This document shows positions 15,772 through 23,941 of a stretch of 49,923 nucleotides of DNA, one piece after another; within the stretch, counting starts at the first letter, position 1; the number at the start of each line of letters is the position of its first letter. Source of the DNA: Paenibacillus sp. N3.4. GTDB lineage: Bacteria; Bacillota; Bacilli; Paenibacillales; NBRC-103111. A program made the position numbers and the translations under genes. The notes beneath the pieces are model-generated. The model made no database searches and was not told the DNA's origin. It saw nothing but the letters and a program-made list of their open reading frames with translations. The stretch lies in the NCBI RefSeq assembly GCF_008017805.1, contig NZ_VRTT01000055.1, forward strand, positions 1 through 49,923, given 5' to 3'.

Positions 15772-16758
15772 CTAAGACTTGCCCGTTATTCTGCCTTTGA
15801 GCAGCAAAAAGACAAAATATGGCGCACCTATTAACGAGGTAATAATGCCTACGGGGATTTCTATCGGCGGCATCACAATGCGTCCAACTGTATCGGCAAG
15901 AATAACTAAAACAGCTCCAAGTAAAGCTGAAACGGGCAAGGTCAGTCGAAAATCAGAGCCTACTAACAAACGTGCAAGATGCGGAATCACCAAACCGATG
16001 AAACCAATTGTACCCGCTGCCGCCACTGCACTACCAGCTAACGCAACCGATATGACAATCATCAGCAGCCTCATTTGATTAATTTTTGATCCCAAGCCAA
16101 GTACCGTCTCTTCACTTAAAAGAAGAACATTTAGCTGGCGGTAACTCAATAGCGCTAATAGGGTGCCTACAACTGTCCAAGGCCACAGCAGCTCGACATG
16201 CTCCCAAGTACGGGCGTATAAGCTGCCTTTGAGCCAAACGAGTGCTTGCGCGGCAGAAGGCGCGAATTTCACAATAAATAACGTAATCAGGGCGTGCAAG
16301 CCGCTGCTTACAGCCACGCCACAGAGTGCAAGACGATCAGGTCGGATACCCTTTTTATAGGCTAATAAAAAAACAAGCAGTCCGGCGCATATGGACCCAC
16401 CAAACGCAAAGAATGGAAGCATCCCTTGTGAATATCGAGGAACAGCTAGAATGAGGATAACCGTGGCCAATCCCCCTCCTGCCGTGATCCCAATAACATC
16501 TGGCGCGGCCAGCGGATTTCTTGTAACGCCCTGCAGCATGGCCCCGGCTATCGACATATTAATGCCAATACATATAGCAATCAGTAACCGCGGCAGACGA
16601 TAATCAAAGATGATTCCTTCGTGATGAGTTATTTCTTCTATCAGCTGAACAAAGGGAATATTAACCGCTCCAAGACGCAAGCTGAGTACCGTGCAGATCA
16701 GCAAGAGCATGCTTCCTACAAGCAGAGTCATCTTATATCTCCGTTTATTTGTGTTCAT
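15772..16758 (-). CDS. Iron-siderophore ABC transporter permease, FecCD family
   Basis: 328 residues with about nine to ten hydrophobic helices and FecCD/BtuC hallmarks: FDYRLPRLLIAICIGINMSIAGAMLQGVTRNPLAAPDVIGI near the N-terminus and GTIGFIGLVIPHLARLLVGSD near the C-terminus, the cytoplasmic coupling region that contacts the ATPase. With the upstream permease it forms the heterodimeric membrane channel for ferric-siderophore import. Its ATG directly follows the stop of the upstream permease (TAAATG), so the two are translationally coupled. No ATPase gene follows, as in B. subtilis systems that use a shared ATPase. Confidence 0.92.
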   Translation of the reverse strand: MNTNKRRYKMTLLVGSMLLLICTVLSLRLGAVNIPFVQLIEEITHHEGIIFDYRLPRLLIAICIGINMSIAGAMLQGVTRNPLAAPDVIGITAGGGLATVILILAVPRYSQGMLPFFAFGGSICAGLLVFLLAYKKGIRPDRLALCGVAVSSGLHALITLFIVKFAPSAAQALVWLKGSLYARTWEHVELLWPWTVVGTLLALLSYRQLNVLLLSEETVLGLGSKINQMRLLMIVISVALAGSAVAAAGTIGFIGLVIPHLARLLVGSDFRLTLPVSALLGAVLVILADTVGRIVMPPIEIPVGIITSLIGAPYFVFLLLKGRITGKS

Positions 16759-17778
16759 TTAGCTCCCCCCCATTTTCCGCCGCATCAAATAAAGAAAGAA
16801 TGGGGTTCCCAGAAGAGCTGTGATGATACCAACAGGTGTATCCGTAGGATACAAAACCCATTGTCCGCTAATGTCAGCAGCAAGGAGGAGATCAGCTCCA
16901 GCTAGTGCGGACAAAGGAAACACGATGCGATAGTCAGTTCCAACTAACGACCTTACCATATGAGGAACCATTAATCCCACGAATCCGATGGGTCCAGCAA
17001 GTGCTACCGCTCCTCCGATAATAACAATCAGAATGCCAAATGCGATTTTACGGAGCCTAGCCACATTTTGACCGAGTCCCCTAGCCACCTCTTCACCTAA
17101 CGAAAATATATTGAACGATCCGGCAAATAATAATCCAATCAACGTGCCAGGAACGACACAAAGTAGACTTAGCTTCACATCCGTCCAATTGGCTCCTGAC
17201 AGCTTGCCGGCCATCCAATAGAGAATTTCCGATAAGTTATCTTCATGAAGGATCAAGAATCCTGTTGTTAGAGAACCCATGAACAAAGCTATAGAGACAC
17301 CCGCCAGCAATAGACGCGTCCCGGTATAACCTCCACTCTGAGATAAAACAAAGACAAGACTTCCCCCTACAGCGGCACCTACAAACCCAGCTATTAGAAT
17401 CGTGACCGATACATCCTTCAGTCCGAACACAATCAATGACAAAACAACAAAAAAACAAGCCCCTTGGTTTATCCCAATGATCTCCGGATCAGATAGAGGG
17501 TTCCTCGTTATCCCTTGTAGTAAGCAACCAGCAACGGCTAAACCGGCACCAAGGATAATAGCCAACACAACCCGCGGGAGTCTGACGCTCCAGACCTTGT
17601 AGGCTAATAAATTAGCCTCATCCTGATTCAACAAGTCCATGAGATGGCTCCTGTCTAGTCCTTTCACACCCGCGAACGTACCAACAACCGCTAAAACAAC
17701 GACGAGCATAAACAATCCTACGAACAGATAGGGAGCAGACTTTGTCTGCCCCCGCATGCCCGAATGCAGTTGATTCAC
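16759..17778 (-). CDS. Iron-siderophore ABC transporter permease, FecCD family
   Basis: 339 residues, multi-pass. N-terminal VWSVRLPRVVLAIILGAGLAVAG, QGITRNPLSDPEIIGINQGA, and the C-terminal coupling motif GPIGFVGLMVPHMVRSLVGTDYR identify the FecCD family. Partner of the next permease. It starts 23 bases after the stop of the binding-lipoprotein gene, so the three genes form one operon under the Fur-like site at 18852. Substrate probably a ferric siderophore, judged from the binding protein and the Btr-like regulator. Confidence 0.92.
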   Translation of the reverse strand: MNQLHSGMRGQTKSAPYLFVGLFMLVVVLAVVGTFAGVKGLDRSHLMDLLNQDEANLLAYKVWSVRLPRVVLAIILGAGLAVAGCLLQGITRNPLSDPEIIGINQGACFFVVLSLIVFGLKDVSVTILIAGFVGAAVGGSLVFVLSQSGGYTGTRLLLAGVSIALFMGSLTTGFLILHEDNLSEILYWMAGKLSGANWTDVKLSLLCVVPGTLIGLLFAGSFNIFSLGEEVARGLGQNVARLRKIAFGILIVIIGGAVALAGPIGFVGLMVPHMVRSLVGTDYRIVFPLSALAGADLLLAADISGQWVLYPTDTPVGIITALLGTPFFLYLMRRKMGGS

Positions 17779-17801
17779 TGCTCCACCTCCCGGGTATATG
17801 A

Positions 17802-18797
17802 TTATTTCTCGCCTGCCACTGTTTTCAAAGCCTGATCAATAATCAGTTCTGCGGCACGTGGCCCGCGTCCTTTGGACCAGAGATCCCGACTGACCGTAAT
17901 CGCTTTGTTTGCTTTAACCGACTTCAAATTTTTATAGATCGGATTGGCCGCCCATTTTCCCGGATCACCGTAAACAAACAGATAGTCCGGATTATACTCG
18001 CCCAACCGCTCCAAGCTAAGCTTAGCGATATCCGTCTTGCTTTCAGCAGCTGTATGATCTTTTTTACCGTCATACAAATAATTGGTACCAATTCCACTTA
18101 GCAAGGAACCAACAAATGAGTTTTTAAGCCATACTGTCGAATCGTCTTCGAATGCACCAACAACTAACGTACTCGGAGCTGTCTTTATTTTATCCTTGCT
18201 TTGCTTGATTTTGTCCTCTATCGTTTGCTTTACCTTATCGCCTTGTTCCTTTTTCCCTACAACATCAGCAAGAAGACCCAAATTAGCGAGTACCATCTCA
18301 TAGTTATCGTCATCGAACGCAAGGGTAGGCGCGATATCCGAGAGCTGCTTCTTAATCAATTCATGTCGATCCGGATTGGCAATGATGAGATCGGGCTTCA
18401 CGGATTTCAGCACTTCCAGGTTCGGCTGCTTGGCTTGCCCTACATTCGTAATACTTTTAGCATCTACTTTATCAACGAGGTACTCAGGAAAGCCAGACTC
18501 TCCAATTCCCACAGAGGCAATTGGTTTGATGTCAAGAACACTTAACATATCGATAAATGCATAGTCGAGTGCAACGATCTTAGTTGGTGTACCTTTAATC
18601 GTAGTTTCACCCCAAGCATGCTTGATCACTTTCTCCTTGGAAGCAGTCCCCGCGTTTATAGCCGCAGGCGTCGCTGCGGTCCCGCTGGATTTATTTGAAC
18701 TGCCTGTACTTTCCTTGCTATTACCACCGCAACCGGCCAGTAATAAAAGACTTAAGATCATCACCACAGATATGATGGATGTTTTAGCACGTAACAT
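17802..18797 (-). CDS. Iron-siderophore-binding lipoprotein (FeuA/YfiY-like)
   Basis: 331 residues. Type II signal peptide with lipobox LLLAGC (SIISVVMILSLLLLAGC), a Ser/Gly/Ala linker, then a two-lobe helical-backbone binding fold: KVIKHAWGETTIKGTPTKIVALDYAFIDML, KPDLIIANPDRHELIKKQL, and C-terminal GPRAAELIIDQALKTV. Anchored outside the membrane, it hands ferric siderophore to the two permeases downstream. GGAGGAG eight bases before the ATG. A Fur-like operator lies 55 bases upstream. The preceding gene encodes a Btr-like regulator, as next to feuABC in B. subtilis, which favours a catecholate siderophore, but this is inference. Confidence 0.9.
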   Translation of the reverse strand: MLRAKTSIISVVMILSLLLLAGCGGNSKESTGSSNKSSGTAATPAAINAGTASKEKVIKHAWGETTIKGTPTKIVALDYAFIDMLSVLDIKPIASVGIGESGFPEYLVDKVDAKSITNVGQAKQPNLEVLKSVKPDLIIANPDRHELIKKQLSDIAPTLAFDDDNYEMVLANLGLLADVVGKKEQGDKVKQTIEDKIKQSKDKIKTAPSTLVVGAFEDDSTVWLKNSFVGSLLSGIGTNYLYDGKKDHTAAESKTDIAKLSLERLGEYNPDYLFVYGDPGKWAANPIYKNLKSVKANKAITVSRDLWSKGRGPRAAELIIDQALKTVAGEK

Positions 18798-18851
18798 GGT
18801 TTAGACTCCTCCTAAAAGCTTCTGTATTCTTAGGCTGTTTGCAAATAAGAC

Positions 18852-18866
18852 TGAGTATCATTCTCA
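18852..18866 (-). promoter_or_regulatory. Fur box
   Basis: TGAGAATGATACTCA (minus strand) agrees with TGAnAATnATTnTCA at all but one position and is itself nearly palindromic. It lies 55 bases before the binding-lipoprotein start. Confidence 0.75.
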
Positions 18867-18946
18867 TTTACTTACCTAACAGGATTATATACGGTAGCTT
18901 TCAAATAAACCATGAAGAATTTTGTTCCGTTTTTTGAAGTTTCTTG

Positions 18947-19474
18947 TTACATTGGTGCTTTTGTTGAGGGAACAAACAAGTTCACGACATGATCAATCAT
19001 CAGCTCGTGACTTAATGCGGAATAATCAATCCACGGAAATACGTCAATGGGGTACCATTGGTGATTTCGCACAGCCAGACAATTCTGCCACACCGGACTT
19101 GTTTGTAGATGCTGCCAAAGCTGCTGATCGTTTTTTTGGGATGAACACATGATCAAAATAAAATCAGCCTCGTACTTCGCTAACTCCTCCATTTCTATGT
19201 TCTTTCTCCACTTAATTCCTTTTACTTCCTCTGGTAGGTTGATTTGAAGATCTTGATATAACACGCAGCCTATATTGCGATCTGTTCCATATACTCTTAG
19301 CTTACCGCCTACAATTCTTAAGATAAGCAAAGTTTTATCACCAATTAGTGTGCCTATGCTTGCTCTGGCCTGCATCGCTTTTTTATCGTATCGGGACAGC
19401 CAAGCTTGCGCTTCCTTCTGTTTGCCGATAATGTTCGCAATCTGCAAAATCGCTGCCGCCATTCCAACTCCCAA
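18947..19474 (-). pseudogene. C-terminal binding-protein domain of a Btr-like regulator (frameshifted part)
   Basis: Encodes IANIIGKQKEAQAWLSRYDK ... LLILRIVGGKLRVYGTDRNIG ... ALSHELMIDHVVNLFV, the second half of a siderophore-binding-protein fold. In Btr-type regulators this half follows the AraC domain and the first lobe in one polypeptide. Here it lies one frame away from the upstream part: adding a base to the A4/T4 run at 19446-19449 turns QRFCRLRTL into QRFLQIANIIGK and joins the two. Annotated as a pseudogene piece unless the shift is an assembly error. Confidence 0.7.
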
Positions 19475-20550
19475 TACGAAATAACAACCGTTGGAGCAAT
19501 CAACGAAAGATCTTTATTTTGCTCCCCCCACTCCCGGTCGCTGACAATGATGTCAGGCTGAAATCGAATTAATTCATCCAAACCGTGTGGATCATACGTC
19601 ATTATGAGGCGTGAATCCTTCAGTTGATCCTTGAAGTGAAAGTTTTTCCAATCGGCTAGGCGTACAGATACATGAGGTGTCACCCCCAAAGCCAGCAAAT
19701 CACCGTTAAACGTATGCCGCATGATGGCGATCTTTTTCCGATGTAATTTCAAGTAATTAGCGGGCGAATGCCCCGTTTCCTTTTTAAACATTCGGCTAAA
19801 ATACGATTCCTCGTTATATCCGACCGACTGCGCAATATCCTGAAATGAACTATGGGACAGCACCAACAATTCTTTGGCTCGGTCAATCCGCAGCTTTGTA
19901 ATATAGGTTGTCGGACTTACTCCTTTGATTCTCTTAAACAAACGAGAGTAGTAACTCGGGCTAAAGCCTGCCATATGAGACAAAAGCTCCAGCGAAATCA
20001 TTTTCATATAATGAAGTTTCAAATAGTCGAATGTCCGCTCCATGCCTCTTTCGGCATCATGCGTCTGCTCCTGAGTCTCTTTCATGACCATATAGATGAA
20101 TTCCATAAATAGGCTTGTTTGCCGATATTGCCGCAGCTCGTCCTGTTCACGGATACTTTCATACAATTGTTCAAATAAACGCAGCGCTTGCGATTGATTT
20201 CCGACATACACCTCTCCTTCAATCGGAAATTGAATCCCTTCTTCTTTGTATAATTGCCATTTCCCATTGATTTGATAGCGGCTGCTATATGAATAGGAAA
20301 TTTTATAAACCTCCATAGTTTCTAGCGAATTGGATGTGATCCGAACTTTTTTCCCTTTTTGGAGAAAGAACGTTTTTCCAGCCCCGGCTACATGCATTTC
20401 TCCATTAATTTCAATGCTGCCTTTGCCCTTACTAACGAATACAATCTGATAGGTCGGTACAAAATGAGAGTCCAGTCGCCATTGATCTGAACTGACGATG
20501 TACTCGACTTCGGAAACATGAAAGATCATCTCATTTAACTGTTTTAACAT
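19354..20550 (-). CDS. AraC-family regulator with fused siderophore-binding domain (Btr-like), 5' part
   Basis: Domains: N-terminal cupin-like sensor (HVSEVEYIVSSDQWRLDSHF ... GKGSIEINGEM), AraC double HTH at about residues 160-260 (LLSHMAGFSPSYYSRLFKRI; IAQSVGYNEESYFSRMFKKETGHSPANYLK), then the first lobe of a binding-protein fold (LLALGVTPHVSVRLADWKN ... FQPDIIVSDREW). This layout is that of Btr, which activates siderophore uptake when loaded with ferric siderophore. The likely targets are the three transport genes downstream. The start is set at the ATG at 20550; the frame runs on to 20628 without a good site. The last residues after YWELEWRQRF are out of frame (see next part). Confidence 0.85.
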   Translation of the reverse strand: MLKQLNEMIFHVSEVEYIVSSDQWRLDSHFVPTYQIVFVSKGKGSIEINGEMHVAGAGKTFFLQKGKKVRITSNSLETMEVYKISYSYSSRYQINGKWQLYKEEGIQFPIEGEVYVGNQSQALRLFEQLYESIREQDELRQYRQTSLFMEFIYMVMKETQEQTHDAERGMERTFDYLKLHYMKMISLELLSHMAGFSPSYYSRLFKRIKGVSPTTYITKLRIDRAKELLVLSHSSFQDIAQSVGYNEESYFSRMFKKETGHSPANYLKLHRKKIAIMRHTFNGDLLALGVTPHVSVRLADWKNFHFKDQLKDSRLIMTYDPHGLDELIRFQPDIIVSDREWGEQNKDLSLIAPTVVISYWELEWRQRFCRLRTLSANRRKRKLGCPDTIKKRCRPEQA

Positions 20551-20649
20551 CGTTATTTCCCAATCCTCCTTACATCCCCAGAGCTTCCATAGGGGGAGAA
20601 AGAATAGCCACTCTCTGGTATAAACCAAGAAGCGGCTGTTTAGTAATTT

Positions 20650-20951
20650 TCAACCTTGCAAAAGTTTGCCGATTCCGTTCAGCTGCCACTCTAGCGCAAT
20701 CGTGCCTTCGAGCGTCCAATGGTGGTCAGGGTAATACACTTGATTTGCTTGCACGGCGGTTAGTGACTTCCATGTCGGACTTGCCTGTAATTCATTAAAG
20801 GTTTCTTTCGGTTCCTGACATATTGTCTCGGGGTTACACCGACGGTTTGCTTAAAGCGTCTGTTGAAATAGTATTCGTCAGGATAACCTAATTGCGCAGC
20901 TACATCTACCCGACGATCTTTCGATAGCAGCAGGATCCCTTCGCTATTCAA
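20650..20951 (-). pseudogene. Remnant of a second AraC/binding-protein fusion regulator
   Basis: The first part (20760-20951) is the tail of an AraC HTH: VDVAAQLGYPDEYYFNRRFK ... GVTPRQYVRNRKK. It runs directly, one frame off, into the end of a siderophore-binding domain (LQASPTWKSLTAVQANQVYY ... EWQLNGIGKLLQG, stop at 20650). The N-terminal sensor, first HTH and most of the binding domain are deleted. A second Btr-like gene therefore once existed beside the intact locus. Confidence 0.7.
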
Positions 20952-21000
20952 TCCAAAATATTCTTATGGGGAATAGGCATATGGATGGCACCGCCTTTAA

Positions 21001-21015
21001 TGAGAATGGTTATCA
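21001..21015 (-). promoter_or_regulatory. Fur-like box
   Basis: TGAGAATGGTTATCA on the plus strand differs from TGAnAATnATTnTCA at one position. It lies 50 bases before the remnant of the second AraC regulator, so it probably regulated the lost gene. Confidence 0.55.
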
Positions 21016-21032
21016 CTAATCTCATCGTATAC

Positions 21033-21073
21033 TAAAAAAAGAAGACCTGCAACTTTCTTTGCAGGACTTCTTC
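21033..21073 (-). terminator. Rho-independent terminator
   Basis: Minus strand: AAGAAGTCCTGCAA ... TTGCAGGTCTTCTT followed by T7, 20 bases after the stop of the binding-protein remnant. Confidence 0.85.
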
Positions 21074-21092
21074 CCCCTATTGTCACTCAGCT

Positions 21093-21290
21093 TTATTTGA
21101 TGAACTTCTTCCTCACTTCATCCAACTGCCCTTTCATAGACGTGGCGTCCCCTAGTCCCCATATGTTGCTTACCGTATAGACATGATTATTTTTAATTGC
21201 AGGGATGTTTTTCCATATTTAACTTGTCTGAAGCTGTTTGGCGGTTGCCTTTTGTCTTGGTGACTTCACTATACTCATGATTACAATTTA
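21093..21290 (-). pseudogene. C-terminal remnant of an iron-siderophore-binding protein
   Basis: Encodes ATAKQLQTS-stop-IWKNIPAIKNNHVYTVSNIW ... GQLDEVRKKFIK, the conserved end of a FecB/FhuD-type binding protein, with a TAA replacing one codon and no 5' part. A well-formed terminator follows. With the regulator remnant at 20650-20951 it shows that a second siderophore-uptake locus has been lost here. Confidence 0.65.
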
Positions 21291-21361
21291 TAGCCGCGCA
21301 TCCCTGTTTCCATATCCAACATATTCTTCTGAATCAGATTCAGAAGAATATCGCTGATCGC

Positions 21362-22702
21362 TTAATACTCCACATAGCTCGTGACGGATTTGCCAGGCAG
21401 TGTAGCGGTAATCGCACCGCTAGTTACAGCGATATCCGTTAACTTGGTCAGCTCCTCTGTGGCGCTCGTTCGTCTGGCTGATACATTTGCCAATGTAAGG
21501 CCGTTGATCGTTGTCGTGATCGCAGAGGAACTATTGTTAATCATGATGACAGATGCCCTGCCAGTGCTATTTTTCCCTGCGATGGAAACGAGGTTCGTAT
21601 CATTCGAGGAAGCGAGAATACGGGTATCATCCGGCCGTAAATACCGGCTGAATTGACCCAAGACGTAGAGCCTTTTATTCACCGTGTAGGTATTATTCGC
21701 TCCTAAATTGATGAGCCCCTCACCCGTCGTGTTTGACACAGGATTCACTGCCCACCAGTAGAGCCAGCCCCGTTCGCCGCGCTTCAAATCGGCGGCAATC
21801 ATATTCGCCCATTTCAATCCATCCGTGATGGAAGGATCGTTTGCGTTCTGGAAATCACTAACCTCCGTAGCGATCAGCGGTTTCCCAAAATGATTCACAT
21901 CCGCATACGCGCTGTAATCATGCACAGAGACGAAATCTAATTTATCTCTTGTAGTTTTACTGAAGCTTGTCATATAGGTGTTAGAGGCTGTTCGATTAGA
22001 TCCCTCTGGAGCACCGACCAACACTCCCTGATTTAAGCTGTGAATAGCGTCTGCTACCTTCGCCGATACTTGATCGAGTTCACTATTCGTATATTGTGCT
22101 GAAGCATACGGCGTCGATAAATCTGGTTCATTCTGCACACTGACCCATTTGATATTGAATCCGAACACATTGCGATAGTGATCCACATAGGTCTTCATAT
22201 AGTTGGCAAAATTGTCGTATTGCGAAGTACTCAGATGACCCCCGTTATTCGGCGAACCATTCGCTTTCATCCAGCCGGGCGGACTCCAAGGGAGCGCGTA
22301 GAATTGATTCATCCCGCGATTCTTTGCCTCCTGAGCAAACCATCTTTGATGGAGGTCTGTATTCCAATCCAGAACACCTGAAGAAGGCATAAACGTCGTT
22401 TGCACAGCATCCTGCGCAGCGGTATACGGATTAATCTCCATTCTGACGATCGACAATCCGGCATTTGATGCATCTGCACGGAATAGTTTATCCAGAATTT
22501 CTCCTTGCACGGTCGTATTATAATTCGTTTTCAATTCGTTTACAGGGTGATTGGCTGCCGCACCGAACCCCCAAATCGTTTGGTACGTCGTGTCTTTGTA
22601 AAGCGTCACTGTACTTGCCGCCAAAGCTGTGGGAGCTATGCTCACCAACATGGAAACGGCCAACCCCATTACACAATAAACCTTCTTTCGTTTTGAAATC
22701 AT
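21362..22702 (-). CDS. Secreted GH30 glycosidase, probable glucuronoxylanase
   Basis: 446 residues from ATG 22702 (GAGGTG eight bases upstream). Signal peptide MISKRKKVYCVMGLAVSMLV... ending TALAA, then a GH30 (beta/alpha)8 barrel: IWGFGAAANHPVNEL, FYALPWSPPGWMKANGS, acid/base Glu in VSVQNEPD, nucleophile Glu in LIATEVSDF, and a C-terminal beta-sandwich ending TATLPGKSVTSYVEY as in XynC-type enzymes. It would cleave xylan (possibly glucurono- or arabinoxylan) outside the cell. Context agrees: it is followed by the YesN/YesM pair, the GH10 xylanase and a sugar importer on the same strand. The GH30 subfamily is not certain. A CcpA-type site lies just upstream. Confidence 0.85.
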   Translation of the reverse strand: MISKRKKVYCVMGLAVSMLVSIAPTALAASTVTLYKDTTYQTIWGFGAAANHPVNELKTNYNTTVQGEILDKLFRADASNAGLSIVRMEINPYTAAQDAVQTTFMPSSGVLDWNTDLHQRWFAQEAKNRGMNQFYALPWSPPGWMKANGSPNNGGHLSTSQYDNFANYMKTYVDHYRNVFGFNIKWVSVQNEPDLSTPYASAQYTNSELDQVSAKVADAIHSLNQGVLVGAPEGSNRTASNTYMTSFSKTTRDKLDFVSVHDYSAYADVNHFGKPLIATEVSDFQNANDPSITDGLKWANMIAADLKRGERGWLYWWAVNPVSNTTGEGLINLGANNTYTVNKRLYVLGQFSRYLRPDDTRILASSNDTNLVSIAGKNSTGRASVIMINNSSSAITTTINGLTLANVSARRTSATEELTKLTDIAVTSGAITATLPGKSVTSYVEY

Positions 22703-22759
22703 TCTACATGCACCTCTTTTATCAAATTGGTTGATCATCAACCTCCCTCTACCATAATC

Positions 22760-22773
22760 TGCAATCGCTTACA
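22760..22773 (-). promoter_or_regulatory. CcpA catabolite-responsive element (cre)
   Basis: TGCAATCGCTTACA matches TGNAANCGNWNNCW at every position. It lies 58 bases before the GH30 start, where CcpA would repress the gene during growth on preferred sugars. Nearby, at 22805-22832, a 12-base unit (ATGCAATGAACA) is repeated about twice. Confidence 0.7.
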
Positions 22774-22834
22774 AAACACTGAGGTAATAAGGTTTTTTAC
22801 TGCACAAATGCAATGAACATGCAATGAACATGCC

Positions 22835-23923
22835 TTAATCACCTCCAAACCGATCCTTATATTCCATCGGATTTAATCCATGATACTGTTTGAAAATACG
22901 TGAGAAGTGAATGCTGTTTTCGTAGCCCACCTGCAGGGCAATTTCGTAGCTCTTCAAGGAGGAGGTGAGCAGCAAATCACGAGCTTTTCTCATTCTGACA
23001 TTGACACAATACGTCCAGATCGTCATACCCGCCTGCTCTTTAAAAAGCTTTGCTAAATGCGAACGACTCATCGCTACGTGATCCGCCAGTTCCTGAAGTC
23101 CCCAGCTCTCAGCGTAATGCGCCTCGATATACCGTTTGACTTGATCAACGGCGCTTTCCTTTTGCAAGTTTTTCGCCTTCCGCGCCCTGTCCATCAAGAT
23201 ATTCGCTGCTTGCTCCAGTCTTCTTACCGCACATAAACGGAAATACTGCCGCACTTCCGAGTGCTGCAGACTTTGTTCACCTAGCTCGAAATCCTCGCCC
23301 TCCTCATAGTTGACGTGGATATCTTGCTTTTTCAATTCTTCGATGACAAGCGCTGTCCAAGCCATGGAGAGCTCGTTCAATATCTCATAGCGACCATTAA
23401 CCCACGTTTCCAACATAGCCAAGGTATCTACAATAAGCAGCGGCTGCCCATGCAAATACACAGACAAAACCATCTCCAACCAGCGGTCCAGCATCGGCTT
23501 GTACACTGGCAGCTTATACAGTAATAGCTGGTTGGCTTCATTGCGGCGAGTGCTCTGAATGCGTGTGCAAGCCTTTTGCACAGCCTCATAGAGAAGAGTG
23601 CTGTCCAATGGCTTAAGGACATACTCGACGGCGCCTAGCGCAATACTCTTTTTCGCATAATGAAAATCATCATAGCTTGAAATTACGATGCAAGTCATCC
23701 AAGGATACTGACGATTGATCTCCTCTATTAACTGAAGGCCGTCAACAAGGGGCATCCGCACATCCGTCATGCAAATGTCAGCAAAATGATCCTTCAACCA
23801 ATCCAGCGCCTTACTGCCATTGGGAAGACCGGCCGATACGGTGATCCCTTCCATCTCTGAAACTTGGATAGCCAGACTCTCCCGGATTAAATCTTCATCA
23901 TCTACGATGATCATTCTATTCAA
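22835..23923 (-). CDS. YesN-type response regulator (receiver plus AraC HTH)
   Basis: 362 residues. Receiver with IIVDDEDLIRESL, Asp in ICMTDVRMP (about residue 55) and Lys in YVLKPLD; a linker; C-terminal AraC-type double HTH (LQELADHVAMSRSHLAKLFK; YEIALQVGYENSIHFSRIFKQYHGLNPMEYK). Phosphorylated by the membrane kinase encoded 18 bases upstream, it most likely activates the neighbouring xylan genes, as YesN-family regulators do in Paenibacillus xylan loci. Somewhat shorter than the usual 500-residue form because of a short linker. TTG start in frame with GGAGATG upstream. Confidence 0.9.
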   Translation of the reverse strand: MNRMIIVDDEDLIRESLAIQVSEMEGITVSAGLPNGSKALDWLKDHFADICMTDVRMPLVDGLQLIEEINRQYPWMTCIVISSYDDFHYAKKSIALGAVEYVLKPLDSTLLYEAVQKACTRIQSTRRNEANQLLLYKLPVYKPMLDRWLEMVLSVYLHGQPLLIVDTLAMLETWVNGRYEILNELSMAWTALVIEELKKQDIHVNYEEGEDFELGEQSLQHSEVRQYFRLCAVRRLEQAANILMDRARKAKNLQKESAVDQVKRYIEAHYAESWGLQELADHVAMSRSHLAKLFKEQAGMTIWTYCVNVRMRKARDLLLTSSLKSYEIALQVGYENSIHFSRIFKQYHGLNPMEYKDRFGGD

Positions 23924-23941
23924 CCTTACGTCATCTCCTTT

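Noticed and set aside
15772..18797. Missing ATPase as evidence of a broken siderophore transporter
   Set aside because: Several Bacillales FecCD systems lack a linked ATPase and share one encoded elsewhere, so absence alone is not a defect.
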